A stretch of DNA of 64,000 nt, from the NCBI GenBank assembly GCA_033085395.1, contig MU853182.1, forward strand, positions 62,001 through 126,000. The letters are read 5' to 3'. The DNA comes from Xanthoparmelia taractica (taxonomy: Eukaryota > Ascomycota > Lecanoromycetes > Lecanorales > Parmeliaceae). Shown here in pieces: positions 20,877-33,964 of this stretch. Made by a program: the position numbers and the translations under genes. Within the stretch, counting starts at the first letter, position 1. Every line of letters begins with the position of its first letter. Under the pieces are notes generated by a model. That model saw only the letters and a list, made by a program, of their open reading frames with translations. It had not been told where the DNA came from and ran no database searches.

Positions 20877-21966
20877 ATGGCGACACCCGCCCATTGCGCC
20901 TACTGCTTTGAGATCTTAAACGCTGATCTCGAAGACCGCGAACCGCTTGAGTTCCAGCAGCTACTCAATCTATGGGCTCAATACGAAGCGCTCACCAAAT
21001 CCAAGGCTACCGACGTTGAGGATGGCAGTGAGGATGAACAAGACTCTAAATTAGAGGATACAGACGACCAGGGAGAAGACGGCGAGATGGACGGGGTAGA
21101 AGAGACCGACGGCGAGGAGGACGGAGAAGACCATGAGCCAGGCCAAGAGCTCGCCCAACCTATACCTTCGAAACTGTCCCTCCCCAGCATATCCCGCCTG
21201 CAGGCCGTCTCCCCCGCCTCAGCCTCCTCTTCTTCCACCCCCTCCTCCCTCTCCACAACTTCCTCCAACACAGCTCTAGACAGCACTTCGAGCTCCTCTT
21301 CTAAAACCTCCTTCTTCAGCTTCGGCAGCCGGAGCTCACAGCAACCATCACCTGCCGCCCCGCCCAAAGAAGAAGAGCATCCCCTGTTCGTGACGTGGAA
21401 CACGGTATCGCCACGGAGTGGGAATAAGAGTCTCCGGGGATGCATCGGCACATTTGAAGCGCAGGAGCTGGGGCCTGGGTTGAGGATGTATGCTCTGACC
21501 GCGTAAGTCACACCCGCCTACTTGCAGATTGCACAAAAGTGGCAGTATCTACACACTAGCTGACTGTTCCGTTTTTAAACATAGTGCATTCGACGACCAC
21601 CGCTTCCCCCCCATCTCCCTCCTGGAACTCCCTACCCTTTCCAACTCCATCACCCTTCTTACCAATTTCACCCCTGCTTCTCACCCCCTCGACTGGACCC
21701 TCGGCACCCACGGCATCCGCATATCCTTCTCCCATCACAGTAAACGCTACAACGCGACTTACCTGCCCGATGTAGCCGTCGAGCAGGGCTGGAGCAAGGA
21801 AGAGACCATTGTGAGTCTGATGCGAAAGGCCGGGTGGAAGGGAAGGAGTGGGGATTGGAGGGATGTCAAAGGGTTGGCAGTTGTGAGGTACGAAGGGAAG
21901 AAGGCGAGTCTGGGATGGGCGGAGTGGCGAGGGTGGAGGGATTGGGTGGATGGGTTGAAGAAATGA
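20877..21966 (+). CDS. AMMECR1-domain protein
   Basis: Two exons: 20877-21502 and 21585-21966, joined as GC|T in the conserved Ala-Ala-Phe-Asp segment; 335 residues. The domain starts at once with HCAYCFE. A roughly 115-residue low-complexity insert follows, first Glu/Asp-rich and then Ser/Thr-rich. The domain then resumes with PLFVTWNT and the diagnostic LRGCIGTF. Exon 2 carries AFDDHRFPPI, the middle LDWTLGTHGIRISF and the C-terminal YLPDVAVEQGW. AMMECR1 domains are widespread in archaea and eukaryotes. The biochemical activity is unsettled; a link with radical-SAM and Memo partners is suggested by bacterial fusions. The split of the domain by an acidic/serine insert is common in fungi, but the size here is large. 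Confidence 0.9.
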
Positions 21967-24203
21967 AAGCTCCTCAGCGTCCAAGATATGGCCGTCTGGA
22001 GTACGAAGCTTTTACACTGGGAGACCCATTACAGGCGGTAAGGTATTGTGGATTCTTCCAGGGAGGTTTTCCGTAATAATAGACTTAGATCTCTCTATCA
22101 AAGCTCGATACTAATCACATTACTCCATCCTTTTTCTCCCAGCGACGTGGACCTTTTTCCCCACAATACAGTTCGCTGTCCTCAAACTCGCCAATCCCTC
22201 AGCAAGACCACCTCTATCCAAGCACCTACTTCTCTTCCCCTCTGACTCCACAAAACACCTACCTAGCGCAATCACTCCACTCGCATCGCCACTTATACTC
22301 CCTTCCAATTCCATACACAACAATCCTATTTTATACTCCCTGCCACGCTTACCCCAGAACCATATCTCTCCCCTCCCTTCTTCACCATTAATCCCCCAAC
22401 CTCCCATCCCACCCTCCCTCAACCCATCTCAGATACTCCCCCCTCCATAACCACTCCACCCTACCCACCACCAAGCAAAAAACCCAGCAGACCAAACCAG
22501 ACCAAACCAAAAAAGATTTGCCCCCATTCCCCCTTTCCTCCGCTCTTCTTCGCATCAAGTCTCACACTTCCAAACTTAGAACTTCCCCCGACCTTTTCTC
22601 CTTCCCAAGGGCAGGACCCAGCACAAGCGCAGAAACCTCCCAAACGCGCAAATAAAGCAAGGACGAGGTAAGAGAGTCGTTCGTTTGGGGAAAGAAAAAG
22701 GAGAGAGAAAAGAAAAGGAAGAAGGAAAAGACGCAAAACGAGAAGAAAGAGAAAGAAACAAAAAAGAAAAATCAGGACCCACACTCATACTCGTACACAC
22801 AAACAACACAAGAGGAGGCTTCTCGGCTCGCACTAGCATTCACTAAGATGAAATGAACTGAGAGAAGCGGAGAGCAGAGCAGAGAGGAGAGGAGAGAGGA
22901 GAGGAGAGGAGAGAGGAGAGGAGTAGAGGAAGCAGAGCACAGACGACCAAACACCAACATCGAACACACGGACCTGCGCACCCCCTAACTCGCAAACTCA
23001 TGTAAACGCAGAGCAACCACGTTACCCTTCCCCTCAACTTACTCCAAGCACATAAATGAACGACATACCATGCTCCTCTCCGAACACCATCATTCCTCAC
23101 CCCTTATTTCTCCCTCAATCCCACTCAAGTCCCTTCTCCCCCCACCCTCAACCTCCTCCTCCTCTCTCCCTCTCTCCCTCTCTTCCTCCCTCTCTCTCCC
23201 TGCCTCCCTCTTTCCCTGCCTCCCTCACCCCTTCTCCACAACCCACCCCACCCCCTTCCCTTCCCCCCCCCAACCCACTCACAACCATCCTCCCCTCACC
23301 ATCTCTCCCCCAAACCGTATCAACCAACCAACTTACCCTCCTACCAACCAAAACCAAATCAACCGACTTTACCCCCCCCCCCCCCGCGGCCCCCCCTCCC
23401 CTCGGCCGCGCCCGGCCACAACGCTCTAAACCATACCTTCCACCAATACACAAACATCCCTCCCTGCCAACCACGCTCTAAACCAATTCTACCTACCTAC
23501 CTACCTACCTCCCCACCAGTCCACGGCCCCGCCCGAGCTCCAGAAAAGAAATTAAAAGAAAACCATAGCATAAAAAAGACCAGCGAACGACGCAAGAACC
23601 TCCCACACATCAGCCACCTCATTTTGAGTAGAGTGGTCTGAGTGGTCTGACAAGGGTACCCAAGTTCGCTGCGGCTAGCTGACTGACTGGATTTCACATC
23701 TCGTTTGTCTGTAGGAGGTCTATGTGGTGTTGGCTTTCATTCGCGGATGGTGTTTTGGAACAAGATGTTTTGTGAGAGGTCAGCTGGTACTTTCGTAGAT
23801 AAAGGAATTCCGAGATCCTAGATGATTAGCATGAAGCTGCTCGAACAATCACACAAGCACAGATGGAAGATTTTTCTGACTTATTCTATTGATTTAACCT
23901 ATGAATAAAGGAGCATGGTGATCGTGATGATGGAAGCTAGGCTTCAATTGCAGAAGCTCGTTGCCTCAGCCACAGCAATTCTCTGATGTAAGAACGAGCT
24001 CCTAAGATGATCGAACTAAGAGAAGCATGAGTGATGATCCGATAATCTGCTCTTGATCGAGACAAATGTAATGCATCACGAAGAGGACTTTGGTGGATGT
24101 GATGAGCACGCCTAAACAATATGAGTCGCTAACAAATAGGAAAATCGTGTCATGTCGCCGTGAATGTTCGAGCCAGTGTACCTGTCCTCCTCAAATGTCC
24201 CTC
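21967..24203. repeat. 2.2-kb low-complexity spacer: purine tract then pyrimidine tract
   Basis: Lies between the convergent 3' ends of the AMMECR1 and Argonaute genes. 22690-22930 is strongly purine-rich on the plus strand and includes a GGAGA/GAGAG run at 22880-22925. 23080-23500 is almost entirely C and T, with CCTCCCTCTCTC-type repeats, a C10 run near 23370 and a CTAC tetranucleotide repeat at about 23490-23512. Long frames through it encode only Ser/Pro/Leu low-complexity and are not genes. Triplex (H-DNA) potential follows from the composition. Confidence 0.7.
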
Positions 24204-27200
24204 TCAAATGTACCACATACCCATGGCGATGTTGTTGGTACCCTCCATAGGAATGAGCTTGGGCCATTCGCTGTCAGAGCCGTCCGACACCTTAATCACA
24301 CCCTTGTTCGCTCGCTTCTCACGATTGATCCTCGCAAGTTCATTCTTAGCCAAATCGATATGCGAAACAGCACGATTGGAAGCCAAGTGTGCGTAATACA
24401 CCGCTGGGACTATGGAGTGTTAGCTAAGTTGATGAACAAACGTAGGAGTAGGACTTACACAATGAGACTGGTGTTGTAGCACGCTGGTATTGGTAGCAGT
24501 GATCGTAAAGTAAAGTCTGGAAATCCCCAACAGGAACGTCTGCCTCATCCATCAACATGTGATAATGCGTCGGACGAGCAGTTCCCTGGATAGCCACATG
24601 CGAGCACAGATAAATGTCGTTCTCCCAAGGGTGGGTAACATCATGCTCGACCAGTGTACCCGGTACAGGATTACCGTTCTTGTCTCCAGCCGGGCCTTGG
24701 GGAGGAAAGAAGCGAGTATGATGACGTTTCTCTGCGACAACAACAGTCATCTTGGGCTACCGTACATGTTAGCTATTGCAAAGGTTGATCGCGCATTGGT
24801 CATACCTTATTGCCGGGGTTTCGCTGGCCCATCTCATCCATAAGCTGCTTGATGTCTGCAACCTCTTGCTTGAGCAAAGCGGTGTACTGGCCTTCAGATA
24901 CGCCATCACGGAAGTAATAGAGATGCCGAGGAGGTCGACCCCCACCCACATTTGCCATCCACCATTGGACAAGAGGCCTAAGCATCTCATGAATGTTAGA
25001 ACTCGTGATCATTTCTACCCGATGCCCATTGGATTGAACAGCAGCCCCGTAGCGAGAGCAGGTCTTATCCAAAGAGACGGTCATGGCAGCCATAGATGCC
25101 ATGTCCACCATCCCAGGTGCAGCGTGAGAGACATCGGCACCAATGATCATTGTAGGTTCTTTGAAGTATGGCTTTTTCTGCTAGCTGTTAGCGTCTCGAT
25201 TATACAACCGTAGAGGAACGTCTTACAGCTTTGATCGAGCATGTAGTACCTCCAAGCTTGCAATTGAACTTCATCAATACGTTCGAGCAATATTGAGGCG
25301 CGTTTTTCATAACATTGCTGGCCTGAACGCATTGTGACATGACACCAAAGCGGCAATCGCAGCTCTTCTTGACCCGATTGTACACTTCGGCACTCTTGTT
25401 CGATAGGATCACCATTAGCATCTGAGGTCGCATCTTGACTAAATTACCAGCTTGCAGGAATACTGTCTCGATGGCTTTGGCATCGTCAGGGATTCCGCCA
25501 ACAATTGGAGGGTTGATGTTTTCGACCTGCCCACCGTGGCCACGGTAGAGAGTGATGAAATTTTTCTTGAACGCCTCGACTTGATCTTTAGTGACAGGCG
25601 GTCGTCGGTCTTGTGGCATAAGCACGACAATGCCCCATGACTTCAGAGGACGATCATTCGAGTGAAGAAACACCTTGCCTCTAAGGTCCCAGCGGCCAGA
25701 GAAGGCAGGTTTTGCGGTTGCGCCCTTCGCGAAAAGTGGCTCAGGTGGCTCAAGGATGCGTGCGTTGGTTTTCAGCATTGTCGGATTGATCTTCATGCCG
25801 TAAGTCTTGAGGTATGGATCATTTGCCCAGTCAAGCTTTCTCAGCCCTTGCTCGATTGCTTGTCGACGCTGGGGAGGTCGCGATACAGCGAACTTAATCA
25901 TGTTCGCAGTCTGATAAGAAGAGTTAGCCAAGTCATGTTGGATGAATGTGCAAGCCAGCCATACTTGATCAGAATTCAGCTTATAAGGGTAACGCTGCCC
26001 TTCACACATGACACAAACTTCCATGGGAAATAGAACGTTGGCCTTCTGTGTCTGAACGAGCGGTAACCATGGTTTGTTCAAGTAGACGTTATACTTCTTG
26101 TGGAAGTAATCGTACACGCTCATGTTCGTGACCTTGCCGGTTGCTTTCTCTGTAACATCAAATTTGTGCTCCTTGGCATTGAGCTTGGAAATCTGCTTGA
26201 CAGTCCAAATCTTCGTCTCTAAAATGAAGTTAGTATAGCTCTATGGTTGAAGGTCAAAGCACGAGCTTACCATCACTACCACGATGCTTGACGATGAACT
26301 TGTTCCTACAGAGGCGCTTCAACATCGGAAGCAAGACTGGCTCTCTGCCATCAGGACGTCGAGAGCAATTGGCTTGGAACGTCATCTGATTTTTTTCTCC
26401 GGAAAGACCGAAAGCAATCCCATCGAAGTTGACCGGGTGCCAGAAGCACGAATTGGATACATCAACATTGACCACGAGGCGTTTGCCCTAAAGGTGCAAT
26501 TAGCGATCAGCTCGAAGCGAAGCAGATACGAAGAACGAATAAAGTACCTCAGCTAGACGGATGGATTGATATACACCCTTCATGGCCTCGATACCTCCGC
26601 CAAGCAAGGTACGCTCCTCGGACACAGCGTGACGGGCGAAGTATGAACGTCGCAGATTGATCAGCGACTTCGATGGTGATTCACGAAGCAAGTGGTCAAG
26701 GAAGTCTGAATGGTATCAGCAGTGCCCTTGTGACAATAGAAAGAGATAAGGTCTTACTGATTCCTTCCAAGACCCCATTGTTGAAATCTATCTGACCCTC
26801 CAAATAAGCGCGGACTGTCGCCAGCTGAATCTTCTTGGCGAATTTGATAGCGACCCTATGCTTGTTATCCCGGCCTTCCTTGGGAGTCTGACCCTTTTCC
26901 GCATCAAGATCGACGACGAATGCGTTGTCAGGTTTTTGAGACGTAGCCCTGTGACTGTCAACTAAATGCTTGGAAGAGATTGCTTCGAGCTCACCATCCA
27001 AGGCGATTGCCGTCGAAAATGAAACCATTGCCATATCGAAGAGCCTCACTCTTGGCCTTCTTGGAAGCCCAGACGGCCGCGATGAGACCACGCTTTTCAG
27101 TGCCATTGCCGATAACGATCTTTGTGTTGCTCAGTAAGTGAAGCAAAAGCGGAGATTCAGAGAAGACTTACGTCATATTGGGCGATGTCAATATTCGGCC

Positions 27201-28304
27201 ATTTCTCGACAATGTGGGAATTGAGTTGAATTACCGCAGGTTTGCCAGCTTTGCTGAATTCCTTGCGGTTCATCATGCTCGTGGGCATCTGGTCACGAAA
27301 AGGATTAGGAATAGGGTTAATGATAGGAGTGTTTGTTGGCTTTGTAGGCAAGCCAACGCCAATGTCAGGGGCGTCCGAAGACTTGTCAACGGTTTTAGAA
27401 GAGGCCATGATGATTGTAGAGAAGCTTTCAGAGAAACTTCAGAATGATGCCGGAGAGATATTGAGGGTGCTAGCAGAACAAAGTGCTGGTATGCAGTAAC
27501 AGATGCTTGCTGTGATTTTTGCTGTGATGCACAGTGGATGAAGATGTATTGGAGGTGATGATCTATGAAGATGATGGAGATGTAGAAGGATGGTGTAGTA
27601 GGAGGAAGTATGTAGGAAGGATGGATTGTTAGTGGTGGAGAGGGTTTAAACAGTGCAGGATGCCTCTGTGTGAAGCTTCTTGATTGTGTGAATGGAGAAG
27701 GTGAATGAATAGGATTGATGTTCTCCGCAATACATAAGAATGGTGTTGGTTTTGGAGGTGTGAAGTGAATAGTGACAGAGCGACTCTCCGGGCTGGGAAA
27801 TGAAGCTAGCCAGCATTCATTTGCGCAGGAAGTCTTCTGACAACAAGCAAGGCAGTTTGATTTTCTCAACACATGAACATACAAACACATAAACACAGAA
27901 TTCACAAACTCACAAACACATAAACACACACGGAAAATGTGAACTAAGATAACAGGATGACATGGAGACCGTGCCACATGGGCAGATTTCAGGCTTACTT
28001 GGTTAAAGATGTTATATGCAGCTCCTCCAAAATCAACGTTCCTAAGGAGGACTTGGGGAGCGGGGTCTCGCACTGGGTCTACGGCTTGACGAGTCTGACT
28101 AGATCCACGGACTTGGCTACCTGGGCGGGAAGAGGTACGAGTTGCGGCAACTGAACCAGAACGCCCACGGGATTCTCCAGCGTTGGAGCCTGGGCCATCA
28201 TACGGCTCCGGCTGATTACCTGAAGGTCCCGCATTCGAACCGGCTTGGTTTCGATGACGGCGCTCGCGAGCAGCGGCGTCACGCTTATTGTGTGCACCAG
28301 GCAT
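24204..28304 (-). CDS. Argonaute (QDE-2-like) with complete slicer tetrad
   Basis: Exons, minus strand: 28304-27999; an exon ending 27172 (start uncertain, 27408 or 27381); 27119-26995; 26948-26758; 26705-26548; 26487-26271; 26218-25965; 25910-25227; 25177-24806; 24756-24459; 24409-24204. Product about 910-1010 residues. N terminus RG-rich, then the N domain, PAZ region (KRLVVNVDVSNSCFWH onwards), MID (GRWDLRGKVF to GVMSQCV) and PIWI. The PIWI catalytic residues are all visible: Asp in IIGADVSHAAPG, Glu in HRVEM, Asp in FRDGVSEGQ and His in VYYAHLA. So a cleavage-competent RNA-guided nuclease is expected, acting in quelling and small-RNA silencing. The protein ends with a hydrophobic MGMWYI, as Argonautes do. 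All joins from 27172 onward keep phase. The join of the first two exons is not settled: either the 102-codon 5' exon is spliced across about 0.6 kb, or translation starts at 27408. Confidence 0.92.
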
Positions 28305-30083
28305 GGTTGGTGCTCTACGCTGTAGAGCGGATTAGCTGAAAGTAAAGTGGTGAGGTGATGATTCGATGCGTGCGCTGATTGGGAAGTTGAGATGAGTGTA
28401 TTGATGAAAGAGGAGCAACGTGGATGGGATGCGCGGAACTTTGCGGTTGCGATGACCAGTAAAGAAGAAGATGTATCAAGGAGGAGCGAGCAAGCCAATG
28501 AAGATAGCAAGACGCTCTCCTGCAGGTGCGAAGAGCCGAATGAGTGAGGATAGTTGCAGGAGGAAGGAACTGACGTTTTGACAGGATAGAAAAATCAGGG
28601 GAGGCTTGACAACAAATGAGGTGAGATTCGAATGCCTGCAAGGACGAGAATGATAGGACGGTGAGGATGAGGCTTACAGGGACTTGCTTCGAGCAAGGTG
28701 AACGTTGATGGTGGTGGAGGGGTGAGGAACGAGGGTTGAGTGTTGCGAGTAAACATAAAGGAGAAAATTACGATGGTGAGCTTAGTTGGGTTGACCCGGT
28801 GAGGATGACGGAACGTTTGCGAGGAAAGAAGGAATGACGGGTCAGCCTAATTTCGAAGTACTGCACATGCGTTGTTGATTTCGCAGTGCATGCGGTGAAA
28901 GATTGGTCCAAGGATGAGGAGAAGTGATTCAAAGATTGATTCAAAGGGTTGAGAGGATTGCTTGAAGAATGATGGTGATGATGGAAGGAGAGAGGTTGAG
29001 GTGGAGGAAGTCGAGCAAGGCAGGAGAGGTCTGAGGGTAAATAGCTACTAGCGCGACGCTAAAGGTCTTAGCGTGGTACGTATCGCTGCCTTGTTGCTTC
29101 CAGCAATGATGCCTGCCCGAAATCTACCACTTGTTAAATCGTTCGAGGATCTCGGTGGCTCGCGATGCTTTGGCAACCAAAATCAAGACAAGGAGGACTC
29201 AGGCATTGATCAGGCTACCCACTCATCAGCCGCCGCAAACGCGATAAGCGACGGATCCTACTCTGCCCGTAGCCTTTGTGCATGCAAAGGCAGGATCGGT
29301 GCGACGTTACACAGCCGGAGGCTCAAAGCTGTCTATAGTGACTGGGCTGTCTCGGACAGAAGGAGGAATGTGCGGATACCTGGAAGCTGGGCTAGGAGAC
29401 AAAAGAGCTTAGGAGCATGATTTCGATGGCTTCTCTAGGGTGCTGTTACAACATTTTTTGGCATTTGGAGCTCTGAAAATTCTGAGGTAGCGTCATAACA
29501 TAGAGCGTGCATTTTAAAGAGCTTGTATGCTTTGACTGCCCTTGATTGGGTCCTATATTGTAGATGTCCCTTTCTGCTTAATCATGCAAAATCCTTACTT
29601 GCAAATATCTATCAATTCCAGCATGCAATAATATCCTCCATGCACATTGGACACCTTGCTGTAAAGCGCGCCACCAGTGAAGTGAACTAGATGCTTCGAT
29701 CAAAAGGAACCATGCTGAATGCCAGAGTCGAAGGCGTTCGTAAAGATGTTAAAGCTGAGCCTCTGGGAGACTTCGTGGGTGTGAAGCGAGTCCTGGGAAT
29801 CCCTGCACAGCTCCTTTCATCGATTATAGGGGTAGGAGCCTGTGACGATGATTAACTTCCATTCCAGTCAAAGCTACGTGTGCTATGACACGCAGCGGAT
29901 CCTCTCCATGTCCATACCCAGCCGATCATGCTGGGATAGCGACGCATCAGGAGAAAGATAGAACCCCAAAAAGACCCAATCGATGGAGCCAATGACGGGT
30001 ATGCTTGGTGTAGTGGAATGAGTCGAGCTTGATAGGTAGGCAATCTCGGCATGCAGAGCTTCATGACCCAACGTGCGAAGCTT
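28305..30083. other. Upstream region of Argonaute / downstream of RNA14
   Basis: 1.8 kb. 28305-29040 is G/A-rich and T-poor on the plus strand (C/T-rich on the transcribed strand of the Argonaute gene), as expected of a leader and promoter. Small frames at 28315-28641 and 29073-29420 lack any family signature or start context. 29440-30080 is AT-richer and probably holds the 3' UTR of RNA14. Confidence 0.35.
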
Positions 30084-33000
30084 TCAAGCTTGCAAGTTTC
30101 CTCTGCTATCTCGTATAAAACCAGGAAAGGGTTGTGCGTTTGCAAATAAGCCAGTTGCAAACGTAGAAGGAAATCTGGGATACCCACCATTGTATTGGCC
30201 ATTGTACTGACCATGCCCGTAAGGTCCTTGAGGCTGAGGGATGGGTGGCGGAATATGCTGATACGGTGGCATCGGTTGGTTCAGAGGTGGACCACGAGCA
30301 CCGGGTAATTGTGAGGGTTGTGCCATTGAGGTGGGGATGTTAGTCTCGCGTAGCAGCTTCACAAGTTGCTCGGCACTGAATTTGGTCGCATGGTAAGTCT
30401 CAGCTTTGGGGATGATGCTGAGAAGAAACATGACGTCGCGAGGAAGGGGAGGCGGAGGAGGAGGATGTGGCACTGGCTGGTTAAATTGAGGCATCTCAGG
30501 CTGTCGGTTGCGCTTTTGCTGATCAAGTCGCCGACCTGCTGCACCTTTCAATGGAGAATCTGGCCGAGCAACTTTTCGGGGTCGTGGAGAGCCGTCGTCG
30601 TCGTCAGGAAAGGGACGCTTTGGAGAGTTAATAATCTCATTTATGCGCTGTTGTGGTGAGTCCAGTACACCTTCTGCCTCAGCATTGGCGCTTGGACTGG
30701 TCTTAGGTTTAGTTTGGGTAGCGGGAGATATTATAGGGCGGATGACTGTTGGATCAAAGCCTTGCTGTGCAAAACGCCGAGAGAAAAGCGAAAGGGAAGG
30801 ATCTTCGGGAAAGAGATCGCTCATTCGCTTTTCTAGCTTCACGATCTGAGTCAACTCACCATAGCGAGATTCGAAGTCATGAAAAAAAGCGTAGAGTGGC
30901 TTTGCTTTTGAGACCGTCTCGGGTTTCAGCGCAAGCTTAGTAACCGCAGTCTCGAAAACAACTCGAGCATCTAAAGCAGTTAGCAGGAGCGGAGAGAGGA
31001 CCCGAAGGCATAGACTTACTAGTATGATCATTGTTGGCAACGAGGTGCTTGATGTACTGCAAAGCAAACTCCTCATCCTCTGAGAACAGCCTCAATCCGC
31101 GCTCGAAGATCTTCTTCCCAGTTTCAACATCGTAGCAATGGAATTCCATAAGAGCACTGGCAACATAGACATCGCTAGTTATCCGACCCCGCTTACGAGC
31201 GTCCGCGAAAATGCCCCTTGAACCAGCCAAGGCATGGTTGACTTTTCCTTTGCCCTGAATGCGTCGCATTGCTCGAGTCAAGGCGATCCAGGTGTGTGTT
31301 ATAGTCTTCGAAAGTAGTTTTTGTTGGACGCCGTGCATGTTTCTGACCGACTCGATCTGCGCAGCTTTCTCCTTCTCGTTACTTCTAACATCTCCTCTTT
31401 CCTCATCGTCGTTATCTTCCTCTGCTTTTACGCCATTCAGCTGGACATCATCACCGGCAGCAAAGTTGGCTTCAATGCGAGCAACGTCCTGGTCCTCCCG
31501 TGCCTTGGACTTTGAAAAAAGGTCGTAAAGAGCGTCCAAAACCTTATCATATGGCTCACGCACAATTGCACCGCGACGTATCGCGGCCTCATCACCTTCT
31601 TCTTTGGTGCTACTGAGCTCTTTTCGGTCGGCAAGTTTGAACGCGAGCAGACAACTTTCAGGATTCGCGGCAATGCCTAGCGTAAGGAATGTATCACCTT
31701 CAGACTCAAGTTCATTTGCAAAACAGAAGTCGCTAGCTTCGGCCCACAGCTCCGGCCAGAACCTCATAGCCATCAAGGCTTGCTTGTAGACAAAGACTAT
31801 CCGAGCTCGGTATGAAACTACTTCATCCACCTTCAGGACAAGGGGATCATTCTTTTCCCACTGAATCCATCGCTTCCAGATGTCCAATTGCTCCATATAC
31901 TCAACGTCGCCGTCGAAACCAAGCGCAGGAGGTAGGACCGGTAGAGTGGTACGACGAAGGTTTCTGGTGATATTCTGAAGTTCCGTGTACGAGCTTCTCG
32001 CGGTCATGTAGGCAGGTGATTGGTCTTGAACAAATTTGCGTCCCTATCGGATTAGCTAGGTATGGAGCAGGCTTGATGTGAAGAACTTACTGTAATTTTA
32101 TTCAAGCTCATTTCGAATCCATCATACTCTTTCCAAAGCAGGTTAGTAGACTGCGTTGGTATGCAGATTGCGCGTTGATAGACACTACGAAGCGAATCCA
32201 TTTTCTGCTGATCCTGCCAGGTGCTACCGCCGACGATACCAGGTCCCGACTTGAGGAATTGCACATAGTCCTGCCAAATTTTGCCAGATTCTTTATCAAG
32301 GCCAACATGCTGCAATGCAATGTCATACGCTGAGTTTATTGTTTGGCGCGCTATGCCGGATGGGTCCATGGCTATATTGTTGTGTCGACGGATATGATCT
32401 AGGTACATGGACCATAGTCCGAGATAGGGAAGCTCTCGGAGGGCTCGATTGAATATTTTCTCCACGGCAGTCCGATTATTGGCTTCGTTCTCCATCTGTG
32501 CATAAGCAACCCATTCTTGGGCCTAAGGCATATAATCAGCACATCTGTGTGTGACGAGGGATAGTCAGGGCCACAACATACCGCAGACGGAAAGATGACG
32601 AGAAAACGTTCGTAAACATTGCGAGCATCTTCAAGCTTGCCTCGCCTCCTGTGCTCATTGATCAAGTTTTGCCAAGCATCTAGGTCACCTCGAGGATCCT
32701 CCTTAATCCTGTCTTCTAGTATACCAATTTTGTCGTGAGGGAGTCGAGCTTTAGGGGCAGCTGATAGAGGAGCGACATGATCCTCTTTCGTTGGCTGTCG
32801 CGTGTCTACCACAGAAGGGGCTGGCAGCGTTTCTGAAGGTTTGACCGTGGAGTCACTGTGGGAAGAAGCTCCTGTGTCAGGTATAACAGCAGCGAGATTA
32901 GGAACGGTATCAGGAACGCCATTCTGAACACTGTCTGTATGCTTTTGTTCTTGAACGCCATTCTGTATTGGTACATTATCTGCAGAAACATGATTCGTAG

Positions 33001-33484
33001 AAATGTTGAGACTTGAACTAGACCCTTGAAGCAGTGAAGTAGAACCTCCTTGACCCATGGCAGTGTCCATCCCCGATTTTGTTGCTTCTCCACCTTGCGA
33101 TGACTTGTTTGGTAGGTTTTGGCTGGGCTCTTGCTGATTGGTAGTAATGGCGATGCTGTCAGAGGTTTCCGAAGAGGCTCGGGACATCGACCTAGAAAGA
33201 GACGCAGAGGCCTCCCTTAAAGCGGGAGCTGCAGATGTGGACGTGTGATTCAAAGGGGTATCGGATGCAGTGGACAATGTTTCATGCAAAGGGGGGTTAT
33301 TGAAAGTGGAGTGAACGGTGGAAGCTGGAAGAGTCTCTGTTTGCACTGTTTGCGACGGATCATATTCATCAGAAGAGATTGACTCTGCTCGCTGGCCACT
33401 AGCACTCCCACCCATCTGGTATCCTCCTGCAGACTCGTTGGCTGCCAACATCGCATTCAGGAACGCGGCCTCTTCATCCGCCAT
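30084..33484 (-). CDS. RNA14: mRNA 3'-end-processing protein RNA14 (CstF-77)
   Basis: Four exons: 33484-32582, 32522-32091, 32043-31020 and 30970-30084; 1081 residues. A long Ser/Thr/Gln-rich N-terminal extension of about 240 residues precedes the HAT-repeat superhelix. That begins near RIKEDPRGDLDAWQNLINEH and continues through NRALRELPYLGLWSMYLDHIRR, WQDYVQFLKSGPG, QLDIWKRWIQWEKNDPL and LFSEDEEFALQYIKHLVANND. The C-terminal part contains KRPFPDDDDGS, a proline-rich segment and the block that ends SIIPKAETYHATKF, which resembles the Rna15/hinge-binding monkeytail. RNA14 is a core subunit of cleavage factor IA for pre-mRNA cleavage and polyadenylation in the nucleus. The last 30 codons (GYPRFPSTFA onward) could be intron read-through. 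The gene shares a 480-bp promoter region with ASF1. Confidence 0.92.
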
Positions 33485-33964
33485 GACTATACCTCCGCTG
33501 CTGCTCGGCTAGCAGCTGACTAGACCTTAGCGACCGTATTGGTAACGGACTCGTTCGAAGAGGCGCTGAGTCTGCGGTAGGAGTACTCGGTACTATGATA
33601 AGCTTAGATGTAGGGGAAGAAGGAAAAAGGAACGAGTCGGTAGCTGGAGGAAGTGTCGAAGGTTGGGTGTGACGAGTAACGAGGGATTTTGAGGTTGAAA
33701 GACTTTGACATTACCAGCCTTGTCCTTTTCCGGGATCACTGATCACGTGCTCCCTGCACATAATTCTCAGCCCTATCAGACACGCCTACGCGAAAGTAAG
33801 GCGCGACTCCATCTAACTTTGCTACTCAATTCACCATTACTCTCATAACATCTCTTCTTCTCATCACAGGAGTCTAAGAATTGTCTCGCTATAGCACATC
33901 AATCAAGCATCAAAATACATCAACCCAACCGAATTACTCGTATCTCTACATCCTCACTCTCAAA
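33485..33964. promoter_or_regulatory. Divergent promoter region RNA14 / ASF1
   Basis: 480 bp between opposite start codons. Pyrimidine-rich with CATCTCTTCTTCTCATC just upstream of ASF1, typical of fungal initiator regions. GATCACTGATCACGTG near 33735-33750 contains an E-box CACGTG. Its function is inferred only. Confidence 0.35.

Noticed and set aside
20978..21511. 177-codon minus-strand frame
   Set aside because: Antisense of the Ser/Glu-rich insert of the AMMECR1-domain gene.
23056..23481. Plus-strand Ser/Pro/Leu-rich frames
   Set aside because: Produced by the C/T tract; no stop codons can arise in such sequence.
27273..28304. 343-codon minus-strand frame read as a single protein
   Set aside because: Only its first 102 codons are coding-like. 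A clean donor lies at 27998 and the remainder reads through the first intron of the Argonaute gene and then exon 2 out of frame.
29073..29420. 115-codon plus-strand frame
   Set aside because: Ordinary-looking start but no recognisable motif or neighbouring splice sites, and it lies in what should be regulatory or 3' UTR sequence. Not enough to call a gene.
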